Shown in pieces: positions 46,014 through 57,400 of a stretch of DNA of 64,000 nt; the stretch's first letter is position 1; every line of letters begins with the position of its first letter. A program made the position numbers and the translations under genes. The DNA is taken from NCBI GenBank assembly GCA_009746045.1, contig RPFO01000002.1, positions 521,744 to 585,743 on the forward strand, given 5' to 3'. The notes beneath the pieces were generated by a model, which saw only the letters and a program-made list of their open reading frames with translations, did not search any database and was not told where the DNA came from. The DNA is from Mesostigma viride. Taxonomy: Eukaryota > Streptophyta > Mesostigmatophyceae > Mesostigmatales > Mesostigmataceae.

Positions 46014-48040
46014 TGTCAGACACCAAATACGGCAGCAGAGGGCTTAGAAATGGCGCAGGTTGAAGGAACGCGGCGGTCGTCGTTCCCCGATGTCGCGCTG
46101 CTGCCTGCTAATCCTGAGCAAACGTGGGCAATAAGACCGGTCTCGTTTGTCGTGTCAGTTGAGAATGCACGGATTTTGAAAATGCACCCAACGCTCGTGC
46201 TTCGCGGGGTTACGAAAACCCGCGAGTTGACCTCGAATTATTATTGCTGAAGATGTCGCCGGGCCGAGACCTCGGCGCGCATCGTACATTGTACTTGTAT
46301 ACCCAATCTTGATCCTTGGCCCCGAATGTGACTGCACCAGTCAGGCCGATACTGTACTACTGTAGCTCGTAGCTGCAAAGCTGCGCCCCGGGACATAATT
46401 ATGCCCACGAGGCGAAACGGGCGTGGGACACGGCGTGGGACAAGTGCACAGCCAAATTCCCTGCGATCACTGTGATTCCTTTTTGCCTGGTACCACTCGC
46501 AGATTTGACCGTCAGATATTCGGCCCGCCAGTCTGAACTGTCGGATCTTGGGTTCGAAATAAAAGTATGACACTTTTGAAATGTTGGTGGTTTTGGGGAA
46601 ACTATGGAAAAGGTGGCGCCCTGGCGCGGTCGTATGCGTGGCCGTAGATCAATCATCGGACGGTTAAACTGGATGAGCGGAAACCCAGAACGAGAGGTCT
46701 GTCGTCAGGATCAATTAAATCAGCGGCGAAAATCGTTGGTGGAAGGGCGGGGGCGGCGGGGTGGGGGGTGGCCCCAAGAAACCGCCCCACGAAGCCGCGG
46801 CAGACTACGGGCGCGCTGAACCGTTGTGGAGGGGTGGCCAAGAAACCGCGGCAGTTACAAAAGGCGCCATGACGGCGCGCACTGGACTTGTCAGCCTGGA
46901 CCTGGTCAACAAGAATATTCTGCCGGCAGCCTGCTTCTTTTCCGGGCCTGGACACTTTCTAGATCGGAATCTGTATTGTCTGGCCCACTCTGGTTCCGGG
47001 AGACAATCTCTACTAAAATGGAAGCCTGAACAAGGCCTGAAGATTCAATCATGGCTCCGGACTGCTCCGGAAGATGGTGGATTCTCCCTTTTTTATTTCC
47101 GAGAGGCGGTTATTGTTCAACTGAACTTTTCACGCGGACAAACAACAGGTAGGTACTGCAATCTGGTTCAAAAGCAACTTCCCCGCCTCCCTGGAAACTG
47201 AACCCCCGACGCAGTCGGGGCACGTGTAGGGTGTAGATTCCGTAACGTCTTTATTTCATGTCCATCTACGGACACGATGGTCCGAGATATGAAAAATTCA
47301 TTGCTTTGGACCAATTCTGACCGAATCTCGGGACAAATCTACCAGTTCGTACTTGTCCCACTGCAGTGGTACAAGTTCCGCACTTGTCCCACTTGTGGAC
47401 AAGCTGCTTGTCTCACTGGACACTCGTGGGACGCAGCGCTCTAGTGGCCACTCGGGACGACTTGTAGCCACTCGGGCCATGCGGCCCTCGTGACTACAAG
47501 TCGGCCCTCGTGACCACTATAGCGCTGGTCCCACTCGGGTCCAGTGAGACACTGCCACCTAAAGATATGACCTCGGCCTGCTTTGAAACGAACCGGGCTC
47601 AGGCGGCAGGGTGTACATGTGTCAGCAGTATTGTCAACCGGCCGCGGCAGCCACCGCCAATCACACTGAAACGCGTTTGCATCCAGGACACGTGCTTGGC
47701 TCATTTTTTCCCACGTGGCGCGGATTTTGCAGTCCTTGGGAGTGAATAGCAGTTATTCCCAGTCACGTTATCGGACGTTTTCAACACGAGGTCCGCATTA
47801 TGCTCATAGTGACACGACATATACCCCGTTTGTAAGCGGAACCACCCAAGCATATACCCCGTTTGTCTTTATCCTCGGCATTTACAGGCACAGGAAATGT
47901 CGACAAAATTAGGTGAAAGACTTCTTCCAAGGAAAATGGCTTCCGGTACTTTACCATACAGCACAGGAGTCTTTTTCATGAAGACCTAAAGTTGATTAGC
48001 CTTGCTGGAATTTTCTGCATTCCAAAGTCTTCTTGCCACC
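46014..48040. promoter_or_regulatory. Divergent intergenic region, M23 gene / phosphomannose isomerase
   Basis: Two kilobases between the two start codons, which face away from each other. No gene recognised in it. It contains a long imperfect hairpin at 47409-47551 and short inverted C/G-rich runs (46740-46850). Promoters of both genes must lie here but no element is individually supported. Confidence 0.4.
47409..47551. repeat. Long imperfect hairpin (~143 bp)
   Basis: Begins TGTCTCACTGGA and ends TCCAGTGAGACA; arms of ~65-70 bp pair with a few bulges around a CCATGCGG centre. Internal motif CACTCGGG/CCCTCGTG recurs in both arms. Confidence 0.85.
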
Positions 48041-48676
48041 ATGTTACGCCTTATTTGCTCAGCGCAAAACTACGGATGGGGCAAAGTGGGTCCGAAAAGC
48101 CAAGTAGCCCAAATACACAATCTAAACAATGGCGGCGCGATTGACCCGCATAAACCCTACGCAGAGCTATGGTGTGGTACCCATCCTAACGGCCCATCCC
48201 TTCTGGCAGCTCCTCCATCGGCGCTGCGCTCACCCGGGGCAGAGGAAGTAACGCTGCAAGCAGGCCTCACCGAATTCCCAAGCTGGTTGGGGAAGCGGGT
48301 ATTGGAACGCTGGAACGGCGAATTGCCTTTCTTGTTCAAGGTGAGTCCCTCGACATTCGGCTTCTAAGACAGAGGCCGTATCCTTGTCTATTGGCTCAAG
48401 TAACAGCCAGAGTTATGCATGGCTTCCCTCCTTGTCCAGAACAAATGCTCGCCCCTTGCATGCTTGTCCGCTGGAATCCGTGTATGGCCGGCCAGCACGG
48501 TGTTTTACCCAGGCAGCAAGCTTAGGTTTGCCTCTGTCTTGCGGCCTACCCATGCAATAGCCTCCTCCCGCGTTGCTGGTGGCGTGCATTTCTCTAGGAG
48601 GGGGGACATCCAGCCAAAACAGCACACTCCGTCACTGGTCCGGCGCGGCACCTCGGGACTTGGAGCACCCAAAACG

Positions 48677-48708
<32 letters not shown>

Positions 48709-51700
48709 CGGGCAGGCAGGCAGGCGGGCGGGCAGGCGGGCGGGTGGGCAGGCGGGCGGGCGGGCGGGCGGGCGGGCGGCGGGCGGGCGGGCGGGCGGGC
48801 GGGCGGGCGGGCGGGCGGGCGGGCGGGCGGGCGGGCGGCGGGCGGGCGGGCGGGCGGGCGGGCAGGCAGGCAGGCAGGCACGCACACAGCAAGGTCACTG
48901 AGCTGACTGCCTACTCATCACTCTGGCACTTGACCAATTACATCTCTCTCTGTGTGTGTCTGTCTCCCTCGCTTTCTCTCTCGCTCTCTCTCGCCCCCAC
49001 CCCACCCACCCCACAACGCACCCCACCCCAACCCCCTGTCTCTTCCTCTGCAGGTTCTCTCGGTGGCCCAGGCGCTCTCCATTCAAGCTCACCCAGATAA
49101 GCAGCTGGCCGAGCGGCTGCACCGCTCGCAACCCGACCAGTACAGGGATGCCAACCACAAACCAGAGATCGCGGTTGCTATTTCCAAGTTTACTGGTAAG
49201 TGGTAGAGCGAGGGGGTAAAGGGGGTGATACGGGCCCAGTCTTTCTCTCTTTTTGGTCCCACTGTTCACGTTCGTGGGATGGGCAAGTTCACAGTTTGTG
49301 GTCAAAGGAGGGATATACATACGTTGTTATTCTCTCAGACGGTACTACACCGTAGCTGTGTATTGCAAGTGTGCAAATGATTGATGGGCGTTGCCTTGCA
49401 AAGCCGTAGGGAACCAACCTTGGTTTGCATAATTAACCTTAGTCAACATTATCACAAGCCAACAAGCGTCGCCTTGCAAACCACTAGTACATCTTCATGG
49501 GATAAGGAACTTCTCATGAGGGGGATGGTCGGGTAATAAGGGGAGCACATACCCAGGCATGATGCCACGCTCTAGTTTTTGTATAGCCATGATGATCTTC
49601 CCCCTCACAGGCATGCTCCCCCCTTACCCGGGCATAGCGTGATAGACCATGAGGGTGCGGGTGCCCTGGTGCACCTAGAGCAGGGGTAGCTTACATTCCC
49701 ACCCTTGCATGAAGTAGCCTAGAATGTATTAAAAGCCATATGCCCCTTCTCAGGGCTATGTGCTACATCTACTCCCAACGGAGTGATGTTGATAATTAAT
49801 TAATTAATACCCAGGCACCAGCAGGCAGGCATTCCGCTGTCATCTGCTGATGATCATCAGCGCGCTGTGTTCCTCTTATGTTTGGGATATAGTACGATAC
49901 TAGCACATCTCTACGGTGCTGATAATATGCACCGTATGACATAAATGTGTGACTTTGCGGCCGCATGGGGCTCTGTGTGACCCCTCTGTACACATGCCCT
50001 GACCAGTGTCGCCAATACCTATCTATATCTGGCGCATACCCTGCCACGTACCGGCATGGTACCACGCGTGCGGCGCTAGCATAGGCTATTACCTATCTGT
50101 GCCATAAGCTCATGGTGCCAGTATGTCGCGGATGCTACTGTTCAATCCATGCCAGTACAGCATCAAAACGGCCAACATTTTGTCCTTGAGCGGCTGCTAG
50201 TGTCACGTTCCGCTCATGCTTCTCTGTGGTCTCATCTTCTGGTATCCTTTTTCTACGGGCGTCCGCACCCCCAGGACTCTGCGGCTTTGCCCCCGTGGCT
50301 GAGGTGCGACAGCTGCTGGTGGACATGCCCGAGCTGCGTTCTGCTGTGGGGGAGGCAATCGCGGCCGAGTACTTGGCCCGCACCGAGTACCGCAGTGAGG
50401 ACAATGGGGCAACCAGTAAGGCCAGCAATGGGGCATTCAACGGGGCATCCAACGGGGCTAACGGGACAAGCAGTTGGGCTGGTGGGGCCAGCGGGGTCAA
50501 CGGGGTGAATTGGGCGGTGGAGCAGGGGGAGCACTCTGGCGGTGAAGCAACTCAGCGCTCCGCTCTCAAGGCACTGTTCACGGCGCTCATGACGGCAGAC
50601 GCGGGCATGGTGCGGAAAGGTGAGCGGGATAAGAAGAGGCAAAGGGGGGGGGGGGGGGAGGGGGGGGAGGGGGAGCGATATGGGGGGTGGAGGAGATGGG
50701 AAGGTAGAATTGACAGTGGGGTAAGGAGATTGGGGGGGGAGGGGGGACAGAGAGAGACAGAGAGAGGATAGCGGAAGTGCAGGGGGGGCCAGGGGGGCCA
50801 GGGGGGAAAAGGGGGGCTGGGGGGCAGGGGTACAAGCGTGCAGGATTGAACAAGCATGCTCCCTGGGAATAATCACGGGGCAGGGGATATTTCTGGGGCA
50901 CCTGTATCTGCGCCACCATGTTACGATATCACAGCGCGTCTGCAAGAAACCTTTGCCCTACTATCTGTTTCTGTCGCGGGTGCCAGTATAGAGCGGGAAT
51001 CTGTGTTCCCCTCCCCTATCATGCTGTTCACATGACATGTCCCGCCCTTTGAGTCGCATCTCTGTTTCCCACTAACTAAACCTTCTTAGGGCATCCCTTC
51101 TCATTACAAGTGACGTGTATATACCTAAACATTCTCACGCTCTATATCTTTCAATAACGCTTTCTGTACCACCTTACCGCAACCCAACGACACTACCCTG
51201 GCAGCGGTGGAGGCCCTCACCGCCAGAATACGCGGCGACCTGGCCCACGGCCGCGTTCTATCCCCTAAGGAGTCCCTTGCCCTCCGGCTGGAGGAGCAGT
51301 ACCCGGGCGACGTTGGTGTGCTTGCCAGCTTCCTGCTCAACCTGCTTGTGTTGGCGCCCGGCGAGGCCATGTACATGGGGCCCAACATACCGCACGCCTA
51401 CATTGAAGGTGAGGTGTGGGGGGGGGGGGGGGGGTTGCAGGGGCGGGGGATGAAGCATGGAGTGACATATCTTTGCCTAACATGCCTCACAATTCACATT
51501 TTAAATGAGACATGGCTTCCAGAGAAGCACAGAGGCTTACAGATTGCCATTGTGTGTCACTTGGGCTACACTATCAGTTGGGTTGCATTGACATGGTCCT
51601 ACTTCCCTGCCTCTTTATCCACCCTCCCCAGCAAACTTCGTGCATTCGTCTTCGTAGGTGTTCATAAATCGATCTTCTTACTTGTTCGCAAATCTATGCT

Positions 51701-53615
51701 CTCACTTGTTCATAAATCGATCTTCTTTTTTGTTTAGAAATCTATGTTCTCACTTGTTTATAAATCCATCTTCTTACCTGTTCATAAATCTTTGTTCTCA
51801 CATGTTCATAAATCCATCTTCTTACTTGTTCGTAATTCTATGTTCTTATTTGAGTCACTTATTTTACCAGGAAACCTGCTTCCAAGGCATAACCCTTTAC
51901 CCACAGGCCATGTTCTGCAGACAGGTCATGTTCTCTTCTCTTTCCTACAGGGCTGCGCGATCTGGCTCCTGTGCCATCATACTGCTGATGCAAGGGCACC
52001 CGTCTGTTCTTTCAATGAGCGAGTATGCACGCCATGTTCACGACCATACCATGAAACACTGGTACGGTACTAGGATATGTTCACCGTGTTCACTACGAGT
52101 GTAGTGTCTCCGACTGAACCCAAATGAAGCACTTGGATGCGGCTGCCCCTGCCGCCCCCCCCCCACCCCCACCCCCACTAACAACAACGACAATTAAACC
52201 ATCACCATCTGCATGGTATTATTGTTGTCACATCGACCCACGCACCAACCACAGGGGACTGCGTGGAGTGCATGGCGGCGAGCGACAATGTGGTGCGCGC
52301 AGGTCTGACCCCCAAGCCGCGCGACACGGCCACGCTGTGCGAGATGCTCACGTACGACCAGGGGCCACCCAACACCCTGAAGGGGGAGCTCCTGGACGCG
52401 TACACCCGCAGGTGAGCGATCTCGCTTGCATGCGTGCGCTCCGCTGCATGGCACCCCTCTGTTTTGCGATAAGGGAATCCAACCCCTTGCAAAGTCACCG
52501 CTTGCGTAGTCTGTGGATTTGGGTTTTGACAGTGGAATGGGTGACGCACATGACGCAGTCTACGTGCTAATTATGTAATTAATGGGTGCCTTTCCAAGGC
52601 ATAGCCCATGTGAGTCAGGTCGGCATGGTAGAATAGCACAAAAACTATGGCACAGCTTGCATGAGAGCATGTGTTGCTAGAGGACGTGCTACTGTGAGGC
52701 CCCTGCACAAAACGTGCTGTGTAGTTTCAACGAGTGATGCAACACGCTGTCTTAGGGGACAATATTGGGAATAGCTCAGTGAACATGGATGGGTAGTGTC
52801 CCTGTGTCCGTCAGTCACATGTGTGAAGGCTCATCACCTTGTGTTTACATGTCTTTTATATAATCGTCAGTAAATGGCTCCGTCTACGTATTTATAGATG
52901 CCTCCATTGGGAGGATGCGGAGTACCTGGTCCCTCTCACGATGGATTGGAGTCAAATCACCTATTATGGAGTGATGATGGCCGGTGGGGACATTTTCATG
53001 CAGAAAGCCATTAGTGCTGCCTTCATGCCAAACGAGTTAACCGACGATTGCTGTGCATGAGCTAAGCTCTAAAGCCCAGAACATCTCCTTAGTTTCTTTG
53101 TAATGCTCCACTAACTTCAACAGCACATGGGTTGCCGTGGCTACATCAATATTTTTGCATGTTGTAGTCAGTTTCCTTGTCATAACCGTCCTTCTTTTGC
53201 ATGTTGTAGTCAGTCCCATGTGTGTGTGTGTGTGTGTGTGTTGTGTGTTCGTGTTTCCTTGTCATAATCGTCCTTCTTTCGCATTCCCCTTTGTGGCCTT
53301 GTGTGCGATTGCTGCAGGTACTCAACTCCGTTTGAAGAGTTCGAGGTCGACTGTGTGCGTGTCCCAGCGGGCATGGACCCGTCGCCAGAAGTGAAACTCG
53401 CCGATGGAGGCCCTGCGGTCATCCTCGTGTTTGCCGGCGAGGGCAGCTCCGCGCTGGAGGTATTCGACGGGAACTCAACCACCCAGGAGACCGCCCTGCT
53501 GACGGCAGGGCAAGTGTATTTCTTGCCTGCCACGTGCAAGCTGGCGGTGCGGAACATGTCCGAGAGCCAGGAGTTGGTGTTGTACCGAGCTGGCTGCAGC
53601 AGCCTCGTCCTTTGA
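48041..53615 (+). CDS. MPI: Mannose-6-phosphate isomerase, type I, 6 exons, complete
   Basis: Interconverts fructose-6-phosphate and mannose-6-phosphate, feeding GDP-mannose and glycan synthesis; a cytosolic zinc enzyme. Exons: 48041-48340, 49054-49195, 50275-50619, 51205-51408, 52255-52411, 53318-53615; all GT-AG, phases consistent, 1446 nt, 481 residues, close to typical eukaryotic length. Motifs in order: [36 protein letters not shown] (zinc ligands Gln and His), NHKPEIA (Glu ligand), [20 protein letters not shown] (His ligand; spans exons 4/5) and [12 protein letters not shown]. Exon 3 carries a Ser/Asn/Gly-rich insertion of ~45 residues (near 50400-50530) not usual for the family. The ATG at 48041 begins just upstream of the conserved domain. 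Introns contain GGCA/GGCG, 24-bp and poly-G repeats. Confidence 0.95.
48676..48883. repeat. (GGCA)n/(GGCG)n array
   Basis: Tetranucleotide array in intron 1 of the isomerase, G-rich on the plus strand. Confidence 0.97.
51655..51855. repeat. ~24-bp minisatellite
   Basis: About eight degenerate copies built on CTTGTTCATAAATC and ATCTTCTTA, in intron 4 of the isomerase. Confidence 0.88.
52542..52583 (-). repeat. Dispersed ACTGCGTCACGTG repeat, inverted copy
   Basis: Reverse complement reads TAGACTGCGTCATGTGCG after ATTAATTACATAATTAGCAC, in isomerase intron 5. Confidence 0.72.
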
Positions 53616-54443
53616 GTGGTGTTAATTTGCCAGCATACATATACATCCTCAATGTTTCATGTGCTGAAAGCGGTATTTTACTACACTAGATCCTTCTATC
53701 AAGCTTTTCAAGGAGACTGGTCATCAGGGCAGCTCTATCCATGACCGTCATTACCCTGTACAAAGCTTTTTGGTTGTTTATCAATGAACAGATGGTTTGT
53801 TGCTTTTTGATGGTGATTTATTGCTATACACAGGGTAGCGCCCTCATATGTAGAAATTATTGCCCCCCTGAGGATAGCTAGCCGGGGAAGTACACTATAC
53901 TACCTCAACTGCCATTACTGTAGAAGACAGTCTGGATGAGGATTTTGTCGAACAATCTAGTGCACAATTAGGGTTGGCCGGACCGGGCGTGATACAGACA
54001 TCAACTTTGTATTTAACTTCTGTGTCATTATGTAATGAAACAATTAGCATGGCACTCCGTGACATGCCCCCGCGCATGGCACGCAAATTATGTTTACTCA
54101 CTTAGCTGAATTAATAAATATATAGCTAGTGTCACACGCGTGGTACAAGCGACACCACACAAGTAGAATACCACCAGAGGTCTTGACAGAGGCATGCAAA
54201 TTAATCAAACGATGCCTGAATCTATATAAAGTTTGCTGGGCCAACAGGCAACAGTTACCGGGGCACTTGAACCTTTGAACAAACCTGACTGACGCAGAAA
54301 TCAGCATGTCACATCCAGGCCGGATTGAGCCCTCGAGGCATCCAATACACGAGGAGTGCCAAGTGTTCCCCCTGGGCAGGGAAGGCAAGCCTAACCTGGC
54401 CGCCTCCCACATTATCTGGGAAAGGTAGTACATCCTTCATATG
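53616..54443. other. Convergent 3' intergenic region
   Basis: Separates the stop codons of the isomerase (+) and the KATNIP-like gene (-). AT-rich; includes a diverged dispersed repeat at 54020-54100. No gene or clear terminator identified. Confidence 0.5.
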
Positions 54444-57400
54444 TTATCCTGGGCGGGTCGCCATGGTCTTTGGCCGCGCGCCCGCCTTGCTCCTCGTGCC
54501 CCCGCCCTCAGGGTGCTTTGCGGCGCTCTTGCTGCGCATCTCGTCTGTCAGAATCACGCCGTCGCTCGAGTGCTGCTGACTGTGCTGGTACAGGAAACCC
54601 TTCTCCCGCCCCACGATGGCCTCGTCGTTTGTGAACAAGATCGTCTGGTGCTGCACGACCTCCTCCCCTTTCCCTACACCCCCCGGCTTTGCGATCGCTG
54701 CCGCCGACGCCGCCGACGACGCATCCGGGGCCATGCGAAGCACCCCCTTGTATATCAATAACCCATCGAGGTAGACATCGAGCTCCTTGACCCCTCGGCT
54801 GGGCGTCTTGCCATAGTTCCACAACTTTATATGCGAGATGCACACCGGTTCATCAAAGCACAGGTGCACGTAGTTACTGCACCCCGGCACATATGGCGCC
54901 AGCCACGAGTGCTCCGGCTGCCGCGTCCCATTCACCCCGTCAACCAACCTCTCGGGTGTGCGCACGTCGTCCTTGATGTCAGGGAGCACGTTCACACTCT
55001 CGGGGACCGCCGCCACGTGGCGCGCCCCCAACTCCACCCGCCGCCCGTCCCACGAATACACCTCCACCCCGTTCAGGCCGAGGTAGTGGTAATCCCCCCA
55101 CGTGGATGCCAGCACGAGCGTGAGCAGGGACCCTGTCGGGAGCAGCGGCGCCTCGTACCCGGCCCCAGGGAGCTCGTTCTGGACCTGCCGCCGCCGCCGC
55201 GCCGCCTCCTGATACTTAATTCTGTCGGCCGCACTCCGCGTGATTGCTACCGCAGGCGGGCTGTCAAGAGGGTAGACCCGGACAAGCTGCCCGTGCGGAT
55301 CCGGAGGGCGGAGTCCGCGATGCACAGGGATGGAGGCGCGGAGAAGGCCTCCCGTGGAGAGCGCCAGGGGGGTGCCGTCGAGCCACATGGCGACGTCTCG
55401 CGCGCCGACCTGCCACGCGTCCGCGGGGTCGGCGACGGCGGGGGCGACATCCGGGAAGGCAGTGGCGCCGCCGTTATAGTTCCATATCCGCACACCCCCA
55501 ATCGTCACGTCTTGGCCCATGTCGACGGCCAGGATCACGAGAGGGACCGCCGAGTTACTGCCGGACGCCCCACTGGTGGCGGCACCTGAGGCCATCATCC
55601 CCCTGGCAGGTGCGGCAGCACCTACACCGGGCATGGCACCTACACTGGACAGGGCCGCGGGGTGGGCGTTGCCAGGCTCCTCGGGATGAAGCGGGGTGAA
55701 CCAGCCCGGACCTGGCCCCTCAGTGGCACAGCGGGCACCATCGACGAGTTTTGTTAAGTCAGAGGTGCCGTGGGCTGGCGCGACGTTCGTTCCGGGGGGT
55801 GGGAGGTGGGCGATGCTGGTGACTGGCAGCGGCATCAGGGACGCGTCCAGAACCTGCGCAGGGACGTATGGGTAGAGATAGGGGTGGGGTCGAGATGGGA
55901 GTGTTACGGGATAAGACACGGACGCGGATGAGATGTTTGTAGACACAAATCAGGATCCGCACATGACAGAGACACGACTACCTTATGTGATAGAGGTAGT
56001 AATACGAATGTTCTAGGACATGCATATAATGAACCGGGATAGGGAAAGATCCGCACATGACAGAGACACGATCCGAAGATATGGCAGGGATGTGAATGTT
56101 ATCGGACAGGTACTACAGGGCAGGGCCCCCCGGTGCAGTAGCTTAACCGGGTAAGGGCAGGATCCGGGCAGAACGTGAGGTACTGGGCTGTCCAGGGAAG
56201 GGATGTGCACAACCAGGTCAGGTGGGCGGGAAGCGCCCCAGGGCAGAGGGGGGCTAAACACCCTCCCAACGGCTCCCCAGAGTTGCCCCAAGGGATGTAC
56301 TCCGATAATACTACACTGATATAATATACTACACGGATTGCCATCGTAGTACACGCATTGCCCAGCACCGCTCACCCAGGATCAGGATAGAGGAATCGCA
56401 GGACACATGATTTCCATCATGGTCACTATGATGGGAACCAGGCCAGGTATCGCAGGAAACAGCCACCCAAAGGACACATGATTCCCGTCACGGTCCTATG
56501 ATGGGAACCAGGCCAGGTATCGCAGGAAACAGCCACCCAAAGGACACATGATTCCCGTCACGGTCCTTTGATGGGAACCAGGCCAGGTATCGCAGGAAAC
56601 AGCCACCCAAAGGACACAAGATTCCCGTCACGGTCCTATGATGGGAACCAGGCCAGGTATCGCAGGAAACAGCCACCCAAAGGACACATGATTCCCGTCA
56701 CGGTCCTATGATGGGAACCAGGCCAGGTATCGCAGGAAACAGCCACCCAAAGGACACATGATTCCCATCATGGTCACTATGATGGGAACCAGGCCAGGTA
56801 TCGCAGGAAACAGCCACCCAAAGGACACATGATTCCCGTCACGGTCCTATGATGGGAACCAGGCCAGGTATCGCAGGAAACAGCCACCCAAAGGACACAT
56901 GATTCCCATCATGGTCACTATGATGGGAACCAGGCCAGGTATCGCAGGAAACAGCCACCCAAAGGACACATGATTCCCGTCACGGTCCTATGATGGGAAC
57001 CAGGCCAGGTATCACAGGAAACAGCCACCCAAAGGACACATGATTCCCGTCACGGTCCTATGATGGGAACCAGGCCAGGTATCGCAGGAAACAGCCACCC
57101 AAAGGACACATGATTCCCGTCACGGTCCTATGATGGGAACCAGGCCAGGTATCGCAGGAAACAGCCACCCAAGGACACATGATTCCCGTCACGGTCCTAT
57201 GATGGGAACCAGGCCAGGTATCGCAGGAAACAGCCACCCAAAGGACACAAGATTCCCGTCACGGTCCTATGATGGGAACCAGGCCAGGTATCGCAGGAAA
57301 CAGCCACCCAAAGGACACATGATTCCCGTCACGGTCACTATAATGGGAATCATAAGGTGACTAGGACGGGCCTCAATGACATGGAAACATGATTCCGATG

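Noticed and set aside
48505-49100. Arg/Gly/Ala- and Pro-rich ORFs in PMI intron 1
   Set aside because: Translations of the GGCA/GGCG array, within a well-defined intron.
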